From contig NC_069665.1 of NCBI RefSeq assembly GCF_027244095.1, positions 4,094,501-4,158,500 of the forward strand: a stretch of DNA of 64,000 nucleotides, written 5' to 3'. The notes beneath the pieces are model-generated. The model ran no database searches, was not told the DNA's origin, and was given only the letters and a program-made list of their open reading frames with translations. Shown piece by piece: positions 1 through 11,040 of the stretch (within the stretch, counting starts at the first letter, position 1; each line of letters opens with the position of its first letter). A program made the translations under genes and the position numbers. This DNA is from Hemicordylus capensis. Its lineage: Eukaryota > Chordata > Lepidosauria > Squamata > Cordylidae.

Positions 1-400
1 TGTCTTCCGAAAGGGTGGCTGCTCTTCTCTCCTGCTGATGTCTCTAAGCATGAGATGGTGGTTTTGGTGATGAAGGTGCCTGATTAATATACTCCACAAT
101 CTGCTCCCCCTCCCCACATGAAACTCCAGGGAATATTCCATCGGTCTTCTTCCACCCACACTGGCACCAAGATTCAGAGAAAACTCTCAAATGCCATTCC
201 AAGGAGAGAAGATCTCACTTCCTCTTTCTTGGGAAAGGAGGCCAGGCTCTCCCAAGCACATTACTGCCACATACAGGCATCCATAGCAGAAGTGAAACCA
301 GACATGCGCCTTGGAAAAACCAAGGTGCAAAGACACACGGCCTGGAACCTGTCCTGCCCTTTGAAAGAGGAGACTGGTGGGAATTGGACCTGCCGGGGTT
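1..400 (-). promoter_or_regulatory. 5' flank of a secreted-protein gene lying just left of the window
   Basis: This stretch is clearly homologous to 16,413-16,800, which is the 5'UTR and promoter flank of the minus-strand signal-peptide exon at 16,344-16,410. By that alignment, base 1 lies only a few bases upstream of the expected start codon, so the coding part is outside the window. An AT-rich TATA-like stretch (AGTATATTAA on the minus strand, near 87-97) occupies the same place in both copies. The similarity fades after about 400. I infer a tandem gene family in head-to-tail minus orientation with about 16.4 kb spacing. Whether this copy is functional cannot be judged here. Confidence 0.55.
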
Positions 401-719
401 CTTAACTCTATAACCCCCCCTGGCAGGGCCCTGCGTGGTTGTGGTGTTTGCCCTTCGCCCAGCACATGCAGGGGACTCCATCCAAAGTGAGGCTCAGAAT
501 GATCCTTTCGATTCAAGGCAGTTAAAATATAACCTCAGGATCACAAGATATTTTAGTATTTGTGGTTATAACATCATCGACAGAGGATGCAGGTGGCTGA
601 CTCACACTGAGCCCTATTATGCATGTGGTGGAACATAATATTTGCAGAATTGTGCAAGGGCAAAAATGGCAAAAGCAGAGCTGCGCAACAGTGTAGCCAT
701 CTATATATTTATTTCTTCT
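401..719. other. no gene or recognisable repeat
   Basis: The open frames here are short and overlap one another on both strands without any recognisable domain or splice context. I see nothing to annotate. Confidence 0.4.
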
Positions 720-732
720 AGGTGTACCCATC

Positions 733-959
733 GCTAATCCCGTGCGTGGCAGCTCCCGCGAGAGTTCGCAAGCAGAAGAACCCGATTGGGCAGTGGGGAT
801 TCCATATGCAGATACCATCTTCTGATCCGTAACAGTTGCATTCCAACTGACCTTAACCATCACAGGCTCCTTCTCCTTATCTGCATATGGAATCCCCACT
901 GCCCAATCAGGTTCTTCTGCTTGTGAACTCTTGCGAGAACTGCCACACACGGGATTAGC
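733..959. repeat. long inverted repeat (82-bp arms, 63-bp loop)
   Basis: Bases 733-814 and 878-959 are reverse complements over 82 bases with only about six mismatches. The inner 31 bases of each arm (around GGGCAGTGGGGATTCC) occur a third time at about 1,826-1,856. The outer arms begin GCTAATCCCGTG. The repeat could fold into a strong hairpin. It is probably part of a non-autonomous DNA element, or a duplicated end of one. The family is not recognised. Confidence 0.75.
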
Positions 960-2015
960 GGCAGGTATGCAAGGATAGAGAGAGAGAGAGAGAAGGATAG
1001 CAGGCAGGGGTCTGCGAAGAGAGGGGTTGTGAAGGAGGTAAGAGCCCCTTCAGGAGAAGGAGGCTGCCATTGTGTGAATTAGATGAGGAAACAAGATGAA
1101 CAAGATCTGTTAACTCAGGGAGGGAGGGAGCGAGGGAGGGAGAGAGGAAAAACATGAAGAAAGAGTGAGGAAGAGTGAGTGGTGGAGAGAGAAAGAGAGA
1201 GAAAGAAGGGAGCAGAAGAGAGACAGAAGGAAGGGTGAGGGACGGGCCCGAGCCTGTCAACAGCCTGAGGGGAATGAGCGGCCATGGCAGCACTGGCAGC
1301 AAGGAAGGACCCAGTCAACCACTGCTGCTGTTTGGGACTACTGAGGCCATTGTCAGAGGTAAGCAGGCCGGCGAGGGACGGGCCCGGGCCTGTCAGCAAC
1401 CTGAGGGGAACGAGCGGCCATGGCGGTGGTGGTGGCAGTGAGGAACGGCCCAGTCAACCACTGCTGCTGCTCCTGTGGGGAGGAGCAGGAGTGGGGCTCG
1501 GGCGGGGAGGTCTCTGGGGATAGGAGTCTGCAGCTTGGCCAGCAGGTGCCAGCAACACTGCAGCCGTGACCAAGAGGGGTGAGGTGGATGGAGTAAAGGG
1601 ATGGAGGAGAAGAAGCAGGAGTGTGGCTCAGGTGAGAGTGGGGAGATCGCTGAGGTGGGGGGGGCTGTGGCGGGGGTGAGGGGAGCAATCAGATACTAGC
1701 GTGCAAATGCTCTGCGCAGGTTAAGCTAGTCTGTATATATATATAATACACTAAGGTAGTACGTGGCAAGCCCCGCCCACACCATCCTTTACTAACTGGA
1801 GGTAACAGAGCAGAAGCACTGTGGTGATTGGGCAGTGGGGATTCCATATGCAGATAGGGAATCGGAGCGGGTAGGAGGCTAGTGAGCGAGCGAGCAGTGG
1901 GGAGGGGGCAGCTGAGAGTGGCTGGCTGACACTGAGCAATAAAGCAGGGGCTGTGGCGGGGGGCAAGGGGAGCAACAAAGTCCTAGCACTCAGATGCTCT
2001 GCATGGGTTCAGCTA
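960..2015 (+). repeat. low-complexity, internally repeated non-autonomous element(s), possibly Helitron-like
   Basis: The stretch starts with a (GA)n run and purine-rich sequence. It contains a tandem repeat: about 1,239-1,331 is repeated at 1,375-1,469 (GGGACGGGCCCG...CCACTGCTGCTG). Two related modules end at about 1,729 and 2,013; each ends in a short ATGC-TCT-GC(A/G)-type stem region followed by CTAG and then T, as Helitron 3' ends do. The second module carries the 31-bp block also present in the 733-959 hairpin. These ends differ from those of the large Helitron at 45-50 kb, so a Helitron origin is only a possibility. The open frames here follow repeats and low complexity and are not genes. 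Confidence 0.35.
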
Positions 2016-2229
2016 GTTATCTATAAGACAACAGCTCTGCTTGTGCAGTTTTCATGCTAGCTTACTAGTGCTCTGAGGCAATGGCACAAATGCAACATTC
2101 CACCTCCAATGCCCACTCTGCCCTGGGCCTCTCTGGCTTTGGGAAAGGCCCTGCCTCCTGGAGATCCAAGGAATCGTTCCCGGTGCCCTGTAGAGAACCG
2201 TGGCTGCAATGAACTGAATGTGCTTCCTA

Positions 2230-2560
2230 GTGCCTCTGAGTATTGCTGGCAGCTGACATGACGCACAGCAACCCGGAGCCAGTGCGCACTGCGCCGAGGC
2301 CGCAGCGGACTCATAAGGCAGCCCTGAGGTTATCAAGAACAGGCAGTCACAAGCAGCACTGCTGCCCTTCCTCCCATGAGCAGCAGTGGAGATGGGGGGC
2401 GGGGCTGAAGGAGCCCAGTGGCATGCAGAAGGCCCCCGGCCCCTTGCCTGGCAGCATCTCCCGGAAGGGCAGGGAAGGAAGCCGCTGGTTGGAGAGGGCC
2501 AGTTGCTCTCCCCCTGCTAAATATAAGAGAATCACCGCTTTGAAAGGTGTCTCTCTTCAG
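2230..2560 (-). repeat. dispersed squamate retroposon segment, inverted copy of 5,128-5,420
   Basis: The reverse complement matches 5,128-5,390 over about 270 bases (AGATGCTGCCAGGCA..., GTGCTGCTTGTGACTGCC...). It then joins the widespread TTTAGCAGGGGGAGAGCAACTG block at its other end. The family is probably the 3' part of a LINE or a LINE-mobilised SINE; I cannot name it. It contains no gene. Confidence 0.6.
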
Positions 2561-2784
2561 CTGGAGCCATGCTGGGGCAAGGATGAAGATGGAGGGAGGA
2601 GAGAGGACCCACAACTGGTGGGGGTGGGTGGGAGAAGAAAGGAGCCGGTCATTATGTGGTAGGGGAAATGGGACTGGCCATGAGACATCCTGTGCTGAGG
2701 ACCCACATGGTTGTAGTCCAACAATATCTGGGGACCCAAGGTTGGCAACCCTGGCGTAGAAGAGGAGAGGAGAGGAGAGGATGG

Positions 2785-3093
2785 AGAGGAGAGCTGGTCT
2801 TGTGGGAGCAAGCATGACTTGTCCCCATAGCTAAGCAGGGTCTGCCCTGGTTACATATGAATGGGAGACTAGAAGTGTGAGCACTGCAAGATATTCCCCT
2901 CAGGGGATGAAGCCGCTCTGGGAAGCGCAAAAGCTTCCAAGTTCCCTCCCTGACAGCATCTCCAAGAGAGGGCTGAGAGAGATTCCTGCCTGCAACCTTG
3001 GAGAAGCCACTGCCAGTCTGTGAAGACAGTACTGAGCTAGGTAGACCAATGGTCTGACTCAATATATGGCAGTTTCCTATGTTCCTATGTTCC
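2785..3093 (+). repeat. 5S rRNA-headed SINE (5S + tRNA-like + body), near full length
   Basis: The head resembles 5S rRNA: AGCTAAGCAGGGTCTGCCCTGG, then ATGGGAGACT and GTGAGCACTG, which lines up with the 5S internal promoter region. A GGATGAAGCCGCTCTGGGAAG segment that looks like a decayed tRNA follows, then the body (CTGCCAGTCTGTGAAGACAGTACTGAG) and the tail TATGTTCCTATGTTCCT. The arrangement is like that of known 5S-tRNA SINEs such as AmnSINE1 and the 5S-Sauria SINEs. At least seven relatives lie in this window. Confidence 0.75.
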
Positions 3094-3164
3094 TAGAAGA
3101 GACTGCTGTCCCACTTCTGGAGGGTGCACATATGCCAAGGATGGAGATTTGTGTCGGGAGCAGC

Positions 3165-3310
3165 TGCTTACGGTGTCAAAGGGCTATGAACTTCCTCTGT
3201 TCATCTTAACTACCCAATTTTTTTTTCATTTTCCTATTCAGCTTTCTCTGTATTTTCACTTCCTTTCCCCTGTTTTTCAACTTCTTAGTTTTGTTCAGAA
3301 GTTCCTGCCA
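3165..3310. repeat. unclassified dispersed repeat, inverted partner at about 24,640-24,795
   Basis: This segment (CTTCCTCTGTTCATCTTAAC ... TTTCTCTGTATTTTCACTTCC) matches the reverse complement of 24,640-24,795. No coding domain, LTR-like end or tRNA box was seen. Confidence 0.5.
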
Positions 3311-3525
3311 CCATTTATACATCATCTGTAGGCGAGAATATGATGCATCTCACACTGATATGCAATGGAAGATTGCTCTTCCACAACAGATACAACATAA
3401 TGAGGATGACCTTTCCAATAATTTGCAGAGTGAGCAGAAACTGCAGACTGCACCAGACAGGATTTCTACCCTTGATAGTTTGGAAGCAGCTGAGCACACA
3501 ATAGCTGGTCTTTGATCTGTCCTGG

Positions 3526-3837
3526 TCATAGGGGAACCTAGGAGGCTGCCTTCTACCAAGCCAACCATGAGTCTCTCTAGCTCATCATTGTTGCCTACAC
3601 CGACTGGCAGTGGCTTCTCCAAGGCTACAGGCAGGAGCCTTCTCAGCCCGATCTGGATGCCAGGAAGGGAACTTGGAACTGTCTGCATGCAGGTGCTCTT
3701 CCCAGAGCAGCCCATCCCGAGGAGAATACCTTACAGTGCTCACACATGCAGTCCTCCCATCCAAATGCAAATCAGGATGGTCCCTGCTTAGCTAAGGGGA
3801 CAAGTCATGCTTGCTGCCACAAGACCAGCTCTCCACC
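3526..3837 (-). repeat. 5S rRNA-headed SINE
   Basis: This is the reverse-complement arrangement of the SINE at 2,785. The tail-side body is near 3,550-3,650, the tRNA-like middle (CTGCATGCAGGTGCTCTTCCCAGAG) near 3,680-3,710, and the 5S head (CCCTGCTTAGCTAAGGGGACAAG) near 3,780-3,805. It is moderately diverged from the other copies. Confidence 0.7.
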
Positions 3838-3839
3838 CT

Positions 3840-4430
3840 AACTTGTGAGATGAGGCAAGGCAAGGCTGGTTTGGAGGACCTTGGGAAGCTCCAAGGGAGT
3901 GTGTTGATCCAAGGGGTCCCAGCTGCAGCTGACCTGTTTTCTGCCTCCTGCCTCCCCGACTGCCTGTCTCAGGATCCATCCCTCTGTTACTGTACAGAAA
4001 TGCCTTGTTAAAGAGCCTGGAGCTGAGCACTCTGATCCTCTCTCGGACACCTCTCCTCCCCTGATGTGCTCCCTGAATCCGTGAGCAGGCATTGAAGAGG
4101 ACGAGAATCTGGGTCCAACCCAATCTGACACCTCTGGGGGTCCTGGTTCCCAGAGCTGCTCACCCAGACACCAAGAGACACTTAGCTCCCTTAAAGCTGA
4201 GACATACAAGCAGCATGGGGCTGTGGGAGTCAGAAACCAGCACTGCATGTCTTGTCTTCCCCAGGTTAATTTTGGCTCACTCTTTGGGTATGGGTTAAGG
4301 AGACTCATTAAGGGCCTTTGATCTGACAAAGTGAATCCAACACAACCATTCATCCTTTGTACTGTGTTTCTGCCAATCCCAGGCCAGTAATTAACAGTGC
4401 AATGTCCTGTCTGCATAGAGGGCGGCCGGT
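3840..4430. other. no gene or recognisable repeat
   Basis: Open frames occur on both strands (the longest about 190 codons, minus) but overlap each other and carry no recognisable motif or supporting splice sites. I regard them as chance frames in GC-rich DNA. Confidence 0.35.
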
Positions 4431-4439
4431 GTGTTAACC

Positions 4440-4690
4440 TCAGCTCACTGGCAAAGAGGCACCTTTCAAAGTGGTGGTTCTCTTGTATTTAGCAGGGGGA
4501 GAGCAACTGTCCCTGTCCAACCCCAGCACAGCAGCCTTCCAGGGGCTGTTGCTGGAGTCTCCCTTGGGTTCCTTTTTAGACTGCGAGACCTTCTGGGGGA
4601 CAGGGGACCATCGCTTCCTTATTCTTTTTCTATATAAACTGCTCTGAGACCCTTTTCACTGAAAAGCAGTCTATAAATAAGTGTGTGCAG
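4440..4690 (+). repeat. dispersed LINE/SINE 3' end
   Basis: This is a member of the commonest repeat in the window: TTTAGCAGGGGGAGAGCAACTG ... GGGGCTGTTGCTGG ... TTTTAGACTGCGAGACC ... GGGACAGGGGACCATC ... TATATAAACTGCTCTGAGA, ending in an AAATAAG tail. Other members lie at 5,360-5,515, 16,980-17,130 (minus), 22,150-22,277 joined to 24,030-24,125, and 52,085-52,135 (minus). The ending resembles the 3' ends of squamate LINEs, but the family is not firmly known. Confidence 0.55.
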
Positions 4691-5110
4691 CCTCCCTGCT
4701 TCCTCTTCTTTAGACTGGCTGGATGGGCACAGCTGGAGCAAGGCAGCAGCTGCTCTCCACCCCTCTCCTTCAAGGCCTCCGCCTCGCCCGGCTGTTCCCT
4801 GTGGAGCCTCACACCTCCCAATCCCTCTTCTGCTGCCTCGGCTGCCACCCCCCCGCCCCGCTTCTCCAAGCGCTGAGCGAGTCCCAGCGGCCTGCAGCGT
4901 GCATCGGATTCTGGCCTTCCTTGAAGGAGGCCTTGCGACGGGCTTCGGGTGTCTTGGACATTTGGGGGTTATTTGTCCCGATAAACAAGCTGATGAAGTT
5001 GGAAGCGGCCGATCTCTCCTCCAGGTCAGCAACAGGTTGCTGTGCTTGTCATTAGCAGGCTGCCTGAAACGGCTCTTTCCCCAACCGCCTCTAGCGGAGG
5101 AGTGAGGACA
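4690..5110. other. GC-rich stretch without a supported gene
   Basis: Several open frames overlap on both strands, as expected in C-rich DNA. No conserved motif was recognised. The region lies between two copies of the dispersed 3'-end repeat. Confidence 0.35.
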
Positions 5111-5127
5111 ATGCCCTCTTGCTTCCC

Positions 5128-5515
5128 CACCAGCGGCTTCCTTCCCTGCCCTTCCAGAAGATGCTGCCAGGCAGGGGGCCGGGGGCCTTCTGCATGCCAC
5201 TGGGCTCCTTCAGCTGCCCCATCTCCACTGCTGCAAGTCAGAGGAATGGTGGCAGTGCTGCTTGTGACTGCCTGTTCTCGGCAGCCTCGGGGCTGCCTTC
5301 TGGGTCCGCAGCAGCCTCGGCGCAGCGCACACTGGATCCGAGTTGCTGCACATCACGTCAGCACAGCATCCCTCCAGTGGCTGTTCTTGGTGTCTCCCGT
5401 ATGTTTCTTTTTAGACTGTGAGCCCCTTGAGGACAGGGAATCCTTTATTTATCTTTCTATGTAAACCACTTTGGAAACTTGTGTTGAAAAGCACTATATA
5501 AATATTGATAGTAAT
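5128..5515 (+). repeat. dispersed retroposon copy (partner of 2,230-2,560)
   Basis: Bases 5,128-5,390 are the direct-orientation partner of the inverted copy at 2,230-2,560. The 3' block follows (TTTTAGACTGTGAGCCCCTTGAGGACAGGG ... AAACCACTTTGGAAAC ... ATATAAATATTGATAGTAATAA). The tail ends in a short AT-rich repeat, as expected of a retroposed 3' end. Confidence 0.55.
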
Positions 5516-6275
5516 AACAGAAGAGCATCACTCCCTGCTGACTATGGGTGATGGTCCAGATGGTGCTGTGTTGGCAGAGACCTCTGGGACAAAATGCTGA
5601 CATTTGGGGACTGCAGTGTGTTTTAAAGACTGGCCTGGAAGGGAGGGAGGACAAGAAAGCTTTGCAATTTTCAGAGCCTCTTCCCTGTGCCATTTTGACA
5701 AATCCCATTCTCGTCCCCAACATATTTCAGAGCCTACTCCCACAGCCCTTCCTGTTTGGGGAAGAACAGCACCTGCCCCTGAAAGTGAAAACAGACCCGG
5801 CTACTCGTTACACCCAACAACTCAAGAGTAGCCCTCTGCAAGCCAGGCTCTGACTGTGGAGAATTCGGAAAGCTCTCTCCCTCAAAACGGGCAGAAGCAG
5901 CCAGACGTCTGCTTTCGTGGCTGCTGACTGTCCTCCTTCATCTGTGGTCTCCTTTCTTTTTGCATGATCTCTTCTTCAGCAACTCTGTGTCCTCAGGGAT
6001 GCTGCAGGGGATTCCTGGACTGAGTATGAGGCTGAAGCCAAAGAACTCCAGAATCCTTTCCGACTTTCAGATGCCATCATTCTGCTTCTTCTGGGCACCT
6101 TGGGAAAATAAGCCCCTCTAGGAGAAATAATCAAGTCAGGATCAATTAGCAAAGAGGGGTACAATGACAGGGCCAGACAGAAGCTCCTGCTTCCCCCGAG
6201 GGTCTGCTTCCATTTTCTTTCTCGAAGGCACTTCTGAATTCTTCACAGCCAGAGCCTGTATCTACTAGATACTGA
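5516..6275. other. apparently unique sequence, no gene recognised
   Basis: Only short open frames without motifs are present. No SINE or TIR element was recognised. The stretch sits immediately left of the C2orf78-like pseudogene. Confidence 0.35.
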
Positions 6276-9200
6276 CCAGAATCTTAGTACTGGTGGTTTT
6301 AGCTGCTTTGTCAGCCCCTTTGAGGGGAAAGTGGATGGCACATTTCAAAAACCAAGTAATCAGATCTGCAGAGGGAGATGGGCCAGCTGAGTCCATGGTG
6401 CAGACCTTGGAGGCCACCATGAGGGAACGTGCCCAATCCACCACCGAGGCCATGGGGAGCCCTCCCAAACAGACCAACAGGGAAGGCACTACCCAGTTCA
6501 CTGGCAAGGCCATCAGCCATCCTGGTGGCCAATCTTCTGCCCAGCCCATTGGCCAACCCAAGATCCATCCCAGTGCTGAGGTCTCTGGGATCACGTCCTT
6601 TCCGGCTCCGACCCTCTGCTCTTTCACAGGCCTGCATCATCACCAGTCCAAGGAGTCGGATGGGAGGGGGAGAAAGAAAAGCCCTACCACCACCAGAAAC
6701 CCCCAATGGGCAGGCTGGAGAACAGCAGCCCCAAGAAGGGACCAGGGAGATGGTAGGGGAATGCCCCCCACCATGCCAGGCATCTGGTGCTCCTGCTGGG
6801 GCTTCCCTGCTGGACGGCTGTCTCTACTGTCCCTCCCTTGGTTAGACGGAATGGTGGGGTCAGAGACGGTGGACAACAGGGAGATGGAGCTGATGCTCGC
6901 TGTTGGTATGTTGCAGCAGCTGCTTGGCAAACCTCCTCCTCCTCCCACTGCAAAGCTTGTGGTCGTAGAGGCTGAGCCAGCAGATGGCAGCTTCTGAGTG
7001 GACTCACCTGCAAGAAGAAGGAAGGGGGTGCCCGATTTCAGTAATCCATACAACAGCCTTGCAAGGGAGGCAGACGGATGGGTCCGAAACTCAGCAAAAA
7101 AGCACCTGGCCCCAGGCCTCCGGCTGAACCTATGGCTTCAGTCCCTTTCAAGGAGGCACCGTCTGATGTGCCACCCGCTTCTCTGCTGGGGTGCTCTGAG
7201 TACTGGGACAGTTTTCAGGTGAGGAAGCCCAAGAACCGTGAAGCGGAGAACTGGCACACTCCTCCCACCCCTAACCTCTCTGTCCTGAAGGCCTTTCACA
7301 GTTGTTGCTGCTGCTGCATCTCGTAGATTGACCTTGGAGGTCTTTGATGCCTCGCCCTCCTCAGAGCGGGGGGGCTGCCCTCCAACCACCCAGCCCTTGT
7401 TCTTAGACCCCCTGCCTTTGGCCAGACAAGACAGGGACTTCCTGGGGTTGTCTTCTAGAGGTGTGCACAAATCAAGGTTTACTATTCGGTTCTACCTCTG
7501 ATCAAATCGCAAATTTTCTTTTAACCAGCCAGCCATTCATTTAACCCCCGCCCGGGCACTGCTGGCAGTTTCAGTGAATCAGATGGGAAAGTCACTCAGA
7601 AAAATCTTGATTCTCCCATAGGGAACAAGGGGAAATTGAATCAACCCACTGTTCCCCATGGGGAGGTCCTAGGGACACCAATGTGGGTTGAGAGGTAGGT
7701 CATGATGGGTCCTACCTACCATCCAACCTACAAAAGAAATGGGGGCGGGAGGCAATTAATCTTTTTTTTAAAAACCCACAACCCATAGAACCCGGGGGGC
7801 TGGGGGGCTTAATCGCGCACTTGCCCATTTCTTTTGTGAGTTAGGAGGTAGGTAGCCCCGATTTGGCATGTATCACTTCACATGCAAATTGAATTGCACA
7901 CCCCTATTCTCCTCTCCCCCAGAACCCTGTTGCTTCCCATCCCCTGAGAATTGCTTTCCCATCCAGACTTGCCTTCTCTCCGCATTAAGAGAAAAGACCC
8001 CTGCCTGTGGCCAGACAAGGCGGAGGATGTGTGTGCATCTTCCATGGTCCCTAGCTCAGGATGTTCAGCAACACCCCACAGTGCTGTCCAAGGTCTGGGG
8101 CAGGGCTCTTTCCCAACCTGAGGTCTGTTTGCAATGCATAAAGATGCTGAGAGGCCATTCCAGGTGAAACAGAGAGGAAATTAAACCAGAATAAGTGGAG
8201 AAACCCTCTGCACGCATTCTGCCTCTGGAAAGCCTCTCCCAACCAGGAGCAGATTCATTTTCATACTCAGCACAGTCCTGGGCACCAGTTAAAACACACA
8301 CCCATTCAATTCCCCTCCATTAGGACTTAACAAGAAACAGAACCCATTCAAAAATGACCGTGAATCAATTCCATCCACATTATTGCAGAAAAACTACCAG
8401 CTGCATTTAGCCTTGATTGTAGAAATCCTACAGAATGTGTGTCCTTTTGCAGAACACTCCCCAGGGGGTGCCAGTTACTCTCTCCTCCAAATTTCTGAGG
8501 CCAGCTCCCAACCCAGAGAAAGTCCCTGCCTGTTAGAGTTAAAGGGTACACAACTCCTCTTTCTGAACTGAAACAAAGTACTTCAAATAGGCCTTTCTGC
8601 ACCTTCCCTCTCAGTGACCTTTGCCTCCCCCTTCCCTCCTGTTAGGAACAGTCACCCCCACTGGCAACATTTGGCTTGTAATTTCCTCGGGGCAGGGAAC
8701 TGTCTCTTTCCTGTGCCACTTTGTAAGGGTCCGTGAATGAACTAAATGAAAATACTAGGAAAAGGAATAACCTCTTTGGACAGAAGGTAGAACAAACTGG
8801 AAAGGGAAGGTGTGGTAGAAAGTAAGAGAGAGGAAAGCAAGGAAACTGTGACCCGAGAGGGGATCCCGGGCACAATCTACCCAAATGATTTGCCACTGAC
8901 TCCTCCTGGATGGCACCATTTCCTACTTGCTATGATGACAGTCAACGTCCAAAGAAGTTAACTGGATAACAAAAAGAAGACAACAAGATGATCTCTCCGG
9001 TGAGAGCGGACACTCATCTGCACTCCTTAACTGCTGGAGAGTCGGTTAGGGAATGGGCAACTGAAGCGCGATGATGCGGAATTGTTTATCGCGGTCCGTA
9101 TGGCAACCTGCAGCTGGTGGGGTGGGGGCCAGAAGAATGTCGGAAGCGGAATGTGATGATGGAAGATGATGTCATGGCAGAAGGTGGCAGAGCAGAGCAG
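6276..9200. pseudogene. old, rearranged pseudogene copy of the C2orf78-like gene
   Basis: Two coding blocks are recognisable. On the minus strand, about 7,008 down to 6,690, a frame reads ESTQKLPSAGSA ... GRDSRDSR ... QQEHQ, matching exon 2 of the gene at 40,715-41,398 and preceded by a usable acceptor (TTCTTGCAG). On the plus strand, about 6,429-6,640, a frame contains GKALPSSLARPSA and RPFRLRPSALSQA, matching the large last exon. The two blocks therefore face each other, which implies an inversion. The flank from 7,010 to about 9,170 still aligns with 41,400-43,560, including the promoter-like block (about 9,040-9,170). The base triplet equivalent to the start codon of the intact gene reads ATA here, and the last-exon block is frameshifted and incomplete. 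I infer an ancient duplicate that has lost its function. Confidence 0.7.
7456..7906. mobile_element. hAT-type MITE inside the pseudogene intron
   Basis: The ends are TAGAGGTGTGCA and TGCACACCCCTA, which are inverted with one mismatch. They are flanked by TTGTCTTC and TTCTCCTC, an 8-bp target duplication with two mismatches. The interior is non-coding, with GGTAGGTAGG/CCTACCTACC inverted segments. I see no such element at the equivalent place in the intact gene copy (near 41.7 kb), consistent with insertion after the copies separated. Confidence 0.6.
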
Positions 9201-9399
9201 GGACCACTACGAGGAGCTGAGAGGGAGTGAAGGAAAGCTCAGTTCGCCCAGCCTGATACACAACGCATCTTCACACAGGCTCTCTGCAGACATCAAACCA
9301 TACATCAAACCATCAGTCTTCTTCACCTGGCCGTTTAGAAGGGGAATCCAGACCTAGGATCCGGACAGTCCATGCCCAATTTACTTGGCCATTGGAAGT

Positions 9400-9609
9400 A
9401 TCTGGGTTGTGGAACGTTCTCCCCATGTATATAAGACTATTACATTCCTTGGAGGCCTTTATGAGAGTCTTGAAGACCCATCTTTTTAGCCTGGCTCTTA
9501 ATGATATTAATCTGGTTTATTATTTTCCTCTGATTTTACTGTAAATGTTTTATTATATGTATTTTTTAATTTTAATGTAAACCACCCCGAACCACTTTAG
9601 GAAGGGTGG

Positions 9610-9661
<52 letters not shown>
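9400..9661 (+). repeat. LINE 3' remnant with (TAGA)n tail
   Basis: Bases 9,430-9,610 resemble the last part of a LINE: GAGAGTCTTGAAGACCCATC, TTTTAGCCTGGCTCTTAATG, then AAACCACCCCGAACCACTTTAGGAAGGGTGGTA, a typical squamate LINE 3' end. A (TAGA)n microsatellite of about 13 units follows (about 9,609-9,661) and probably grew from the tail. Confidence 0.55.
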
Positions 9662-9662
<1 letters not shown>

Positions 9663-10186
9663 TCTCTTTGGAGGTATTATGGAAGCCTAGCATGCCATGC
9701 TCTCAAGTTTCCTATTTGGCATCCCCAGATCACATTTGTGGGAGCTAATCCCTGAGGGATGGAAGGCTCAGGGTCTCACAAGATCAAGGAGCCTGTGATC
9801 TTCTTCCCATTGCACCTGGAAGCTTTTTATTCTGTGTTTTTATTCCCCTGTGGGAGGCATGTGGGTGAGAGGGCAGCAGCACTAAGAGAAAGTGGCCAAG
9901 TCCCTTTGCCAAGGGACTCTGAACCAGAACGTCCTGGGTGCAGATCTTACCCTTCCTCCAGAAATGGCCTCAAGAAGCCACTCCCTCATCTGCAGCCCCC
10001 ACCCAAAATACGGGGCTCATAAATCCAACTGACATTGCGGGGTCGTTCTAAGCACCTCCCTGAATAGCTGTGAGTGCTGTAAAAAGGCCAGTTATGTATC
10101 TCCCGCCTGCCTTCGGTGCTTGAACTCTGTGCTGGGTGGCTCAAGCTGTCTCCCAGCAGCCAGGCAGGCTTGGCTTCACTGAGGCT
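9662..10186. other. no gene or repeat recognised
   Basis: No domain, RNA gene or repeat boundary was recognised between the (TAGA)n tail and the MITE at 10,187. Confidence 0.35.
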
Positions 10187-10336
10187 CAGGGGTGTGGCTA
10201 CAATTGAGCAGATGGGCTCCAAGAACCCGGGGCCCCCAGCTCCATCCCTCCCTATTTTCTTCATTATCTCCCTCACTCCAAGGGGCCGCCAGGGAGGGGG
10301 GTGAATACGGCCCCCTCTCCCCTAGCTGTGCCCCTG
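10187..10336. mobile_element. short hAT-type MITE
   Basis: The ends are CAGGGGTGTGGCTA and TAGCTGTGCCCCTG, which pair as 14-bp terminal inverted repeats with two or three mismatches. The flanks CTGAGGCT and GTGCGGCT are a plausible decayed 8-bp target duplication. The ends group it with the elements at 14,839, 17,322, 20,079, 22,278 and 50,724. Confidence 0.6.
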
Positions 10337-10742
10337 GTGCGGCTCCTGCATCGTCTGCCTTCTTCACACCATCATTCTCCACCTTTCTTGACATCTCCTC
10401 ATGGTAGCCCTTCCACCTCTCAGGCTGCAGGAGAGGGCTCACGTGATCGCTGCTGGCTCCTCCCAAAATGTTTCTAGGGGAGAAGCATCCTAGCCTAGCA
10501 TCACCCCTGACAGACCAGTGTTCTGTCTGACTATTGAATCCACTGGGGTGAATCGGAGTTGATGCCTTTAGGCTTGAATGGCATTGCAGGTCATGATAAG
10601 ACCTAGGACTTCAGGTGGTTCTTTGGAAATTTTGTTTCTCTGGGTAAAGTGGTGTCTAGGAAAGTTATCTCCCAAAGAGTATTTAAGATTTTCAAGGTCT
10701 CTTTTGCAAAAGGGAAATCATATGGATAGATGCCTTAAGATG

Positions 10743-10960
10743 CATAAGAACATAAGAACAGCCCAGCTGGATCAGGTCCAAGGAGGGCCATGTAGTCCAG
10801 CATCCTGTTTCACACAGTGGCCACCAGATGCCGCTGGGAGCCTACAGAGAGGAGTTGAAGGCATGCCCTCCCTCCTGCTGTTACTCCCCTGCACTTGTAC
10901 TCCTTGCATCCTGCCTCTGAGGCTGGAGGTGGCCTATAGCTCTCCAACTAGTAGCCGACG
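10743..10960 (-). repeat. CR1-type LINE 3' end fragment
   Basis: The reverse complement matches the last ~200 bases of the CR1-like element at 30,214-31,098 (CACACAGTGGCCACCAGATGCC, GAGGCTGGAGGTGGCC). The ending CATAAGAACATAAGAAC is an octamer-like terminal repeat as in CR1 elements. Part of a 5S-SINE tail (CTGCCAGTCTGTAAAGACAATTCTGAG, 10,961-11,040) adjoins it directly. Confidence 0.6.
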
Positions 10961-11040
10961 CTGCCAGTCTGTAAAGACAATTCTGAGCTAGATAGACCAA
11001 TGGATAGATAGACCTAAGTTCCTATTCCTATGTCCCTAGA

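Noticed and set aside
960-1700. Gly/Arg-rich plus frames as a coding gene
   Set aside because: They follow purine-rich low complexity and a tandem repeat; no frame is preserved between the two repeat units.
2805-2905. 5S rRNA gene
   Set aside because: Only the internal part resembles 5S rRNA, it is diverged, and it is followed by a SINE body; the same arrangement recurs many times. It is a SINE head.
9609-9661. CRISPR-like repeat arrays among the microsatellites
   Set aside because: They are simple tandem repeats without spacers, in a vertebrate sequence.
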